Of a stretch of 18,378 bases of DNA, positions 13,739-18,378 are shown piece after piece. Source of the stretch: Kingella_B sp963529665 (GTDB lineage: Bacteria > Pseudomonadota > Gammaproteobacteria > Burkholderiales > Neisseriaceae); contig CAUSAG010000031.1 of NCBI GenBank assembly GCA_963529665.1, positions 1 through 18,378 of the forward strand, read 5' to 3'. A model generated the notes under the pieces. The model saw only the letters and a list, made by a program, of their open reading frames with translations. It was not told the origin of the DNA and searched no databases. Both the position numbers and the translations under genes were made by a program. Every line of letters begins with the position of its first letter. Position 1 is the first letter of the stretch.

Positions 13739-13770
13739 AGGCAGCCTGAAATGGGGTTTTCAGGCTGCCT
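13739..13770 (-). terminator. DUS-pair terminator abutting the 157-aa gene
   Basis: AGGCAGCCTGAAA (13739-13751) and TTTCAGGCTGCCT (13758-13770) form a 13-bp stem with a six-base loop. The right arm ends at the base next to the stop codon of the minus-strand gene. Confidence 0.75.
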
Positions 13771-14244
13771 TTATGTTTGGCATGGGGTGGTTTGCGCGTG
13801 CAGTCGGGAGAAGTCTTGGCTTTGCACGGCTGCTTCCAGATGCAGGAAGACCTGTATCAGGGTTTGGTTCAGCATGCGACGCATGGTATCAAAATCTGTG
13901 GGCTCGGTTTCATGGGAAAACAGGGGGTCGGTTTTCCGTTTGGGGCGGCTGATAACCAGTTCCAGCGTGTATTGTACATTTTCATACTGCCCGTTTTCTG
14001 TCTTTTTGCAGCACGGGGATACGAAAACATCGGCGCGGGCGGCGGGCGTGAGGGCAGTGAGACTAGCGTGAAAGGCGGGGCTGTCTAAAAAGATTTCGTC
14101 TATCAGCCATTTTTCTTCTGCGCTCAGGCGGTTCAGCCACTCGGTGTCGAACGAGAACAGCGCGTTTTTGCCGACCAGCCAGCCGTCGGGGATGGTGAGC
14201 GCGGCGAGTTGACCAGATGTGAGCAGGATTTCGTATAGGGTCAT
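13771..14244 (-). CDS. Unrecognised cytoplasmic protein (157 aa)
   Basis: There is no signal peptide or membrane segment. The sequence starts MTLYEILLTSGQLAAL and ends in a helical region (MRRMLNQTLIQVFLHLEAAVQ). It has a central CC pair (FVSPCCKK) and a stretch that looks like beta strands (YENVQYTLELVISR). I do not recognise a family. It lies 71 bases downstream of the YwqG-like gene, on the same strand, and may be co-transcribed. The Shine-Dalgarno before the ATG at 14244 is poor. Confidence 0.65.
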   Translation of the reverse strand: MTLYEILLTSGQLAALTIPDGWLVGKNALFSFDTEWLNRLSAEEKWLIDEIFLDSPAFHASLTALTPAARADVFVSPCCKKTENGQYENVQYTLELVISRPKRKTDPLFSHETEPTDFDTMRRMLNQTLIQVFLHLEAAVQSQDFSRLHAQTTPCQT

Positions 14245-14274
14245 GGCGGTGTGGCGTGTGGGTTAGGCGGCGTT

Positions 14275-14286
14275 TTCAGGCAGCCT
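14275..14286 (-). repeat. Simonsiella-type DUS variant
   Basis: On the minus strand this reads AGGCTGCCTGAA, the dialect associated with Simonsiella, differing from the prevailing AGGCAGCCTGAA by one base. It has no facing partner, unlike the two palindromic double sites at 4275 and 6007, so it is a true single variant copy. Confidence 0.7.
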
Positions 14287-14315
14287 TTCGGGTTTTCAAA
14301 CGACCAGAAACAAGT

Positions 14316-15107
14316 TCAGCAGCAGTCCCAAGTAAACAGCACATTGCTAAAATCGCGCCGTTGCAAATCTTCGGGCGTGATAAAAAAATTGGCTACGCCC
14401 GCGTCGCCCCACAACACTTTATCGATACCGTCATCGCCCGCATCGCTGTCTAATTGCAACAGCAAAATGATGTGTTGCTGCAAATGTGGCAGATAGCCGC
14501 GCGGGTCGTCTTGCGTAAAAAAGGGATAACCACCAATGCGATGCCCTTCTCCACTGTATTGGTTAAACAGTATGTCCCAAATTTTTGCATCCCTCTTCTC
14601 CCAATCGTTGGTTAGCTCATTACGAAAATCGCCACAAGTAATCGGCTGCTGCACGGCATCTTGAAAAATAATCCGATATTCGCCGCTCATCGGCAGCGCG
14701 TCCTTATCCAATGAAGCAGCCTGAAACGGCGCAAAGTCGTGGCAAAGCTGCGTTAAATCGTGCGTAACTTCGGGGTGATACACCACGCGATAGTTTTCCA
14801 TGCTTTGATATTCAAAATCCATGCCATACGAGTAATCCGTGCCGTCTATAAAAAATTGCAACAGCCCGCTGCTGGGAAAATCGGGCAGCGGCGGCATTTC
14901 GGCAAAATTCACTTGCGCCAACAGCGTCAGCAGCTCGCCCTTGGCATTGCGCGGATAGTCCGCTCCCAGCGGCAGATAAGGATTGCCGCCCACTTTGCTT
15001 TGCCAAATATGCGGGCGGTCGTGGGCATCGTCCAATGTGAACGGCACAGCGGGCTGCAAAGTGCGGTTGAGATAGGCTTGGCAGGATTCGGGCAGGGTGT
15101 GGAACAT
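14316..15107 (-). CDS. YwqG/DUF1963 family protein
   Basis: This 263-aa cytoplasmic protein resembles the YwqG (DUF1963) family, whose function is unknown. Recognisable family patterns are KVGGNPYLP (38-46), the stretch LLTLLAQVNFAEMP, GLLQFFIDG, and GGYPFFTQDDPR in the last third. It ends FTWDCC. The frame is open further upstream to 15236, but the ATG at 15107 (MFHTLPES) is chosen because the extension has no family-like sequence and runs through a DUS. A weak GGAA precedes it. YwqG-like genes are frequent among immunity-type accessory genes. Here it heads a minus-strand group with the 157-aa unknown. Confidence 0.8.
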   Translation of the reverse strand: MFHTLPESCQAYLNRTLQPAVPFTLDDAHDRPHIWQSKVGGNPYLPLGADYPRNAKGELLTLLAQVNFAEMPPLPDFPSSGLLQFFIDGTDYSYGMDFEYQSMENYRVVYHPEVTHDLTQLCHDFAPFQAASLDKDALPMSGEYRIIFQDAVQQPITCGDFRNELTNDWEKRDAKIWDILFNQYSGEGHRIGGYPFFTQDDPRGYLPHLQQHIILLLQLDSDAGDDGIDKVLWGDAGVANFFITPEDLQRRDFSNVLFTWDCC

Positions 15108-15158
15108 GGCGGCATTCCGTTGTAAAAAAAGCATACATATTTTAACATTAAGCCGCTT

Positions 15159-15170
15159 TTCAGGCTGCCT
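15159..15170 (-). repeat. Single DUS between the YwqG gene and dprA
   Basis: An exact Kingella-type DUS (minus strand) lies in the divergent intergenic region, 41 bases ahead of the dprA start codon. It has no facing copy, so it is probably there for uptake and not for termination. Confidence 0.75.
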
Positions 15171-15211
15171 ATGCTGCGCCGTTGCGCCCATTTTCACCCC
15201 AAAGGACACCC

Positions 15212-16390
15212 ATGACCGAATCCGAACGCCAAGCATGGCTGCAACTCGCTTTCACGCCCTACATCGGCGCAGGAAGTTTCGCCACCCTATTGCAAATGTA
15301 TGGCAGCGCCAGCGCCGCCTTGCAAGCGCCCAGCGAAGTCATCGCGCAACTGGGCAAGCAAGCCAAACAAGCCGCGCAAGAATGGCACAACACCGATCTC
15401 GCCCGCGCCGCTGCCGAAGCCGCGCTGCAATGGGAGCAACAGACCGATTGCCGTCTGATGCTCTCCTGCGACAGCAATTACCCCGCCATGCTCGCCGAAG
15501 GTATCATCGCCCCGCCCGTATTATTCTTGCGCGGCAACCCCGAATGGCTGCATAAACCCACCATCGCCATCGTGGGCAGCCGCCACGCCACCCCACAAGC
15601 CATGCGCATCGCCCATGATTTCGGGCAAGCGCTCAGCGAATACGGCATCACCGTTATATCAGGCATGGCGGCAGGCATTGACACCGCCGCGCATCAAGGC
15701 GCATTAAAAGGCAAAGCCAGCACTATCGCCGTGTGGGGCACAGGCATAGACCGCATCTACCCCGCCAGCAACCGCGCTCTTGCCCACCAAATTGCCGAGC
15801 AAGGCTTAATCGTCTCTGAGTTTCCGCTTGATACCCGCCCGCTATCAGGCAACTTCCCCCGCCGCAACCGCATCATCGCCGCGCAAAGCCAAGCTGTGCT
15901 GGTGGTGGAAGCAGCGCTAGAAAGTGGTTCACTTATCACCGCCCGTCTCGCCGCCGAAATGGGGCGCGACGTGATGGCAATCCCTGGTTCAATTGACAAC
16001 CCGCACGCCAAAGGCTGCCACAAGCTCATCAAAGAAGGTGCCAAACTCGTGGAAAACCTTATGGACATCGTAGATGAACTCGCCTACCCCAGTCGCATCG
16101 CCCCCAGCAGCCTGAAACCGAAAACCCATGCCGTTCAACCGCAAATCAAGTTATCCCAAGCCTTATCCACAGAGTTGCCCACAGCATCCCCTGCTGCCAT
16201 TTCCGAGCCCGAGCCTGCCAACAACGACCATCCTCTGCTCACCAAAATGGGCTACGACCCCATCCACCCCGACAGCCTAGCCGAGCAAACAGGCATCCCC
16301 GCTGCCGACATCTATGCCCAGCTCACCGAATGGGAACTAGACGGCATCGTCGCCAGCATGGCAGGCGGGCGTTATCAGCGGATTAAGTAA
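15212..16390 (+). CDS. dprA: DNA processing protein DprA (natural transformation)
   Basis: This 392-aa protein binds incoming single-stranded DNA and loads RecA on it during natural transformation. An N-terminal helical region (about 1-80) precedes the Rossmann-like core with VGSRHATP (121-128), SGMAAGIDTAAH (150-161), GTGIDRIYP and NFPRRNRIIA (214-223). A flexible proline-rich linker (about 293-340) leads to a C-terminal winged-helix domain (about 340-392). The frame opens earlier, but AAAGGA at 15201-15206 points to the ATG at 15212. A DUS variant at 16105-16116 encodes SSLKP in the linker, and a perfect DnaA-box 9-mer lies at 16163-16171 inside the gene. Its presence fits a DUS-using, competent organism. 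Confidence 0.95.
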   Translation: MTESERQAWLQLAFTPYIGAGSFATLLQMYGSASAALQAPSEVIAQLGKQAKQAAQEWHNTDLARAAAEAALQWEQQTDCRLMLSCDSNYPAMLAEGIIAPPVLFLRGNPEWLHKPTIAIVGSRHATPQAMRIAHDFGQALSEYGITVISGMAAGIDTAAHQGALKGKASTIAVWGTGIDRIYPASNRALAHQIAEQGLIVSEFPLDTRPLSGNFPRRNRIIAAQSQAVLVVEAALESGSLITARLAAEMGRDVMAIPGSIDNPHAKGCHKLIKEGAKLVENLMDIVDELAYPSRIAPSSLKPKTHAVQPQIKLSQALSTELPTASPAAISEPEPANNDHPLLTKMGYDPIHPDSLAEQTGIPAADIYAQLTEWELDGIVASMAGGRYQRIK

Positions 16391-16397
16391 GCGCATA

Positions 16398-16437
16398 GGC
16401 AGCCTGAAAACCCATTTTTGTTGGTTTTCAGGCTGCC
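16398..16437 (+). terminator. DUS-pair hairpin after dprA
   Basis: A 15-bp perfect stem (GGCAGCCTGAAAACC at 16398-16412 with its complement at 16423-16437) has a 10-base loop and starts eight bases after the dprA stop. No T-run follows, so termination may be inefficient. Confidence 0.65.
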
Positions 16438-16473
16438 ATTATCGCCGCGCCAAAATTGCAGCCTGAAAAACAA

Positions 16474-16503
16474 AAAAGCACCCATCGCAAGATGAGTGCT
16501 TTT
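16474..16503 (-). terminator. Rho-independent terminator of rpsB-tsf
   Basis: On the minus strand AGCACTCATC-TTGC-GATGGGTGCT forms a 10-bp stem (one G-U) followed by six T. It begins about 20 bases after the tsf stop. It does not use a DUS. Confidence 0.88.
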
Positions 16504-16520
16504 AACATCAGAAGCCAGAA

Positions 16521-17375
16521 TTACACTTTTGCAGCCGCAGCCACTTCTGCCGCGTAATCCACTTCTTTTTTCTCAATACCATCGCCCACTTTATAGCGAA
16601 CAAAAGAAACCACTTCCGAGCCATTCTCTTTCAAGAATTGCGCCACAGTTTGATCAGGATTCATCACAAACGCTTGACCGTTCAAAGTAACTTCAGCCAA
16701 GTATTTTTTGATGCGACCTTCAACCATTTTCGCCGCAATTTCAGCAGGTTTGCCAGAAGCAATCGCTTGCTCAGTATAAATATGGCGCTCTTTTTCAACC
16801 AAAGCAGCGTCCACTTGGTCTTCGCTCACGCATTGTGGTTTAGCCGCAACAATGTGCATGCCCACTTTACGCGCCACATCTTCCGCGCCTTTGTATTCAA
16901 CCAAAACGCCTTCGGTTGCCAAAGCACCGTGGATGTAAGCCACCAAATTATGAGCAGACTCAATCACTTGGAAACGACGCACAGAGATGTTCTCGCCCAA
17001 TTTAGCAATCACCGCTTTGCGCTCGTCTTCCACCAACGCAATCAGATCTTCAACCGTAGCAGGTTTTTTCGCCGCAGCCGTTTTTGCCACAGAGTTAGCA
17101 AATGCCACAAAGCCAGCATCTTTGGCAACGAAATCCGTTTCGCAGTTCACTTCAACCAAAGCGCCCACATTGCCTTCAATCGCAAATGCCAACACGCCTT
17201 CGGCAGCTGTACGACCTGCCAATTTGCCCGCTTTCGCGCCAGATTTAATACGCAAGATTTCTTCCGCTTTTTCCATGTCGCCATCTGCTTCAACCAAGGC
17301 TTTTTTGCATTCCATCATGCCCAAGCCAGTCGCCGCGCGCAAATCCGCAACCATTTTTGCAGTAATTTCTGCCAT
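16521..17375 (-). CDS. tsf: Elongation factor Ts
   Basis: This 284-aa factor exchanges GDP for GTP on EF-Tu. The N-terminal UBA-like domain reads LRAATGLGMMECKKAL (12-27). The core motif TDFVA (80-84) inserts into EF-Tu. Two core subdomains follow, with NGQAFVMNPDQTVAQFL near the end. Length is slightly above the usual 283. TGGAGAAACTC before the ATG is a good ribosome binding site. It follows rpsB in the classical order and carries no DUS in its coding sequence. Confidence 0.97.
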   Translation of the reverse strand: MAEITAKMVADLRAATGLGMMECKKALVEADGDMEKAEEILRIKSGAKAGKLAGRTAAEGVLAFAIEGNVGALVEVNCETDFVAKDAGFVAFANSVAKTAAAKKPATVEDLIALVEDERKAVIAKLGENISVRRFQVIESAHNLVAYIHGALATEGVLVEYKGAEDVARKVGMHIVAAKPQCVSEDQVDAALVEKERHIYTEQAIASGKPAEIAAKMVEGRIKKYLAEVTLNGQAFVMNPDQTVAQFLKENGSEVVSFVRYKVGDGIEKKEVDYAAEVAAAAKV

Positions 17376-17401
17376 GAGTTTCTCCAGTCTATATAACTAT
17401 T

Positions 17402-17434
17402 TTCAGGCTGCCTAAAACATTCAAGCAGCCTGAA
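17402..17434 (-). terminator. Intercistronic DUS hairpin between rpsB and tsf
   Basis: TTCAGGCTGCCT (17402-17413) faces AAGCAGCCTGAA (17423-17434), giving an 11-12 bp stem with a loop of about 10 bases in the 79-base gap between the two genes. Partial termination between rpsB and tsf is known in other bacteria and would lower tsf relative to rpsB. Confidence 0.6.
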
Positions 17435-17454
17435 ATCAATAAAATGATAAACGA

Positions 17455-18183
17455 TTAAGCAGCCGCAGCAGCTTGAGCCGCAGCCACAGTTTCCGCAACT
17501 GCTTGGTTTTTGCCTTCCAATACCGCATCAGCGATACCACGGCAGTACAAGCGAATAGCTTTTGCAGAGTCATCATTACCAGGAATAACGTGTTGAACCA
17601 AATCAGGGCTGTTATTGCTATCCACAACCGCAATTACAGGGATGCCCAATTTAGCCGCTTCAACCAAAGTACCGTGTTGGTAGCCAGTATCAATCACAAA
17701 AATCGCATCAGGCAAACCTTTCATGTCTTTGATGCCGCCCAAAGAACGTTCCAGTTTTTCCACTTCGCGCGTCATATCCAACAATTCTTTTTTGTTGTAG
17801 CTGCTGTTTTCAGCATTAGCCAAAATGGCCGCTTTTTCTTCCAAGCGTTTGATAGATTGCTTCACAGTTTTATAGTTAGTCAACATACCACCCAACCAAC
17901 GATGATCCACATAAGGCATGCCAGCACGTTGCGCTTCTTCTTTAATGATTTCACGCGCTTGACGTTTAGTGCCTACAAACAAAACAGTGCCTTTGTTGGC
18001 AACCAAACGGCGCACCACTTCTTGCGCTTCTTGGAACAATGGAACAGTTTTTTCCAAGTTGATGATATGAATCTTATTGCGCGCACCAAAGATATACTGC
18101 GCCATTTTAGGATTCCAGTAACGAGTTTGGTGACCAAAGTGAACGCCAGCTTCAATCATCTGGCGCATAGTAATTTGAGACAT
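17455..18183 (-). CDS. rpsB: 30S ribosomal protein S2
   Basis: This 242-aa protein shows the S2 signatures MRQMIEAGVHFGHQTRYWNPKM at the N-terminus, VGTKRQAREI and the HRWLGGMLTNYKT region. Near the C-terminus is IPVIAVVDSNNSPDLV. It binds 16S rRNA late in assembly and carries S1 onto the subunit. The ribosome binding site TAAAGGAATATC precedes the ATG at 18183. It is the first gene of the rpsB-tsf operon and has a leader of about 110 bases with possible structure. The C-terminus ends in an alanine-rich tail (AAAQAAAAA). Confidence 0.97.
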   Translation of the reverse strand: MSQITMRQMIEAGVHFGHQTRYWNPKMAQYIFGARNKIHIINLEKTVPLFQEAQEVVRRLVANKGTVLFVGTKRQAREIIKEEAQRAGMPYVDHRWLGGMLTNYKTVKQSIKRLEEKAAILANAENSSYNKKELLDMTREVEKLERSLGGIKDMKGLPDAIFVIDTGYQHGTLVEAAKLGIPVIAVVDSNNSPDLVQHVIPGNDDSAKAIRLYCRGIADAVLEGKNQAVAETVAAAQAAAAA

Positions 18184-18212
18184 GATATTCCTTTAAAGGG
18201 TTAAAGCAGACA

Positions 18213-18255
18213 CCGCGCACTAGAACTTGAAAACAAGCACCCTTTTTCTGCGCGA
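18213..18255 (-). promoter_or_regulatory. Structured rpsB leader, candidate S2 autoregulatory site
   Basis: In the minus-strand transcript, UCGCGCA and UGCGCGG (18249-18255 and 18213-18219) can pair over 7 bp. They enclose a small CUUG-UUUU-CAAG hairpin (18226-18237). The structure lies 30-70 bases ahead of the start codon. S2 represses its own operon through the leader in gammaproteobacteria; a similar role here is inferred. Confidence 0.4.
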
Positions 18256-18302
18256 TGCGAGCGTTGAAAAATAAAAAACGCTTCCAAAATGAAAGCCTGC
18301 TA

Positions 18303-18311
18303 ATTATAACA
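18303..18311 (-). promoter_or_regulatory. rpsB-tsf promoter (extended -10)
   Basis: The minus strand reads TGTTATAAT, a perfect -10 with the extended TGn element. No good -35 lies 16-18 bp upstream. Transcription would start near 18296, giving a leader of roughly 110 bases. Confidence 0.7.
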
Positions 18312-18335
18312 CTTATTTTCCCTGCATACTAGTAA

Positions 18336-18362
18336 CCCCTGCTTAGCAGGGGGTTTTGTTTT
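18336..18362 (+). terminator. Terminator-like hairpin at the window edge
   Basis: CCCCTGC (18336-18342) and GCAGGGG (18346-18352) form a 7-bp stem with a TTA loop, followed by GTTTTGTTTT on the plus strand. It lies upstream of the rpsB promoter. The T-run is on the plus strand, but no plus-strand gene precedes it in the window. It may instead work bidirectionally for a gene outside the window. Confidence 0.55.
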
Positions 18363-18378
18363 CATTCATTCATCCATT

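Noticed and set aside
15182..15211. Upstream TTG start for dprA
   Set aside because: There is no ribosome binding site at the right distance, whereas AAAGGA precedes the ATG at 15212.
15108..15236. Longer N-terminus for the YwqG-like protein
   Set aside because: The extension crosses a DUS, resembles no family sequence and would overlap the start of dprA.
16163..16171. Third TTATCCACA 9-mer as a functional DnaA box
   Set aside because: It lies inside the dprA linker coding sequence and may be chance. It is mentioned but not called as a site.
16638..17396. Plus-strand open frame of 252 aa opposite tsf, and a similar one opposite rpsB
   Set aside because: These are mirror frames of highly expressed ribosomal-type genes with biased codons. 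They are phenylalanine/histidine/arginine-rich without domains.
2201..17434. CRISPR array or transposon ends suggested by the many repeated GCAGCCTGAA motifs
   Set aside because: The copies are irregularly spaced, occur in both orientations and match the DNA uptake sequence. No spacers of even length and no transposase were seen.

Overview
This window is chromosomal DNA from a member of the Neisseriaceae, most likely a Kingella-type species. The main clue is about 44 copies or near-copies of the 12-mer AGGCAGCCTGAA, the DNA uptake sequence (DUS) dialect associated with Kingella. The housekeeping genes (petBC, ffh, ftsEX, glmU, dprA, rpsB-tsf) also fit a betaproteobacterium. No tRNA, rRNA, CRISPR array or insertion sequence was seen.

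Layout. 1-2183: the end of petA, then petB and petC of the cytochrome bc1 complex, closed by a DUS-pair terminator. 2184-2561: a non-coding, DUS-rich stretch. 2562-5071: a compact Cre-type locus. creB and creC (minus strand, ATGA overlap) diverge from a short creD-like gene (plus strand). 5180-5976: a membrane-anchored protein and a small lipoprotein, both unrecognised. 6136-7500: ffh. 7501-7860: an intergenic region with two perfect DnaA boxes and the ftsE promoter. 7861-9428: ftsE-ftsX. 9699-10319: an AT-rich unknown membrane protein. 10478-12466: ogt and glmU. 12597-15107: accessory genes (DUF2314 plus ankyrin, a lipoprotein, an unknown, and a YwqG/DUF1963 protein). 15212-16390: dprA, needed for the natural transformation that the DUS copies serve. 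16521-18183: rpsB-tsf on the minus strand with a long structured leader.

The most unusual feature is the Cre locus. In Enterobacteria, CreC is a periplasm-sensing kinase of about 474 aa and CreD is an inner-membrane protein of about 450 aa with a large periplasmic domain. Here CreC is 320 aa with almost no periplasmic loop. The CreD-like protein is 200 aa: the first membrane helix appears joined directly to the C-terminal membrane bundle. Upstream of this mini-creD are four TTCAC-like pentamers at exact 11-bp steps, ending 10 bp before a CATAAT -10 box. This resembles a doubled CreB operator (cre tag, TTCAC-N6-TTCAC). Sensor and effector have therefore both lost their periplasmic parts, while the regulator and its operator are kept.

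DUS copies do several jobs. Inverted pairs form most of the intergenic hairpins, one overlaps the ftsE -35 region, others lie inside coding sequence as linker residues, and one is the front end of a 44-bp repeat found twice (plus one partial copy).
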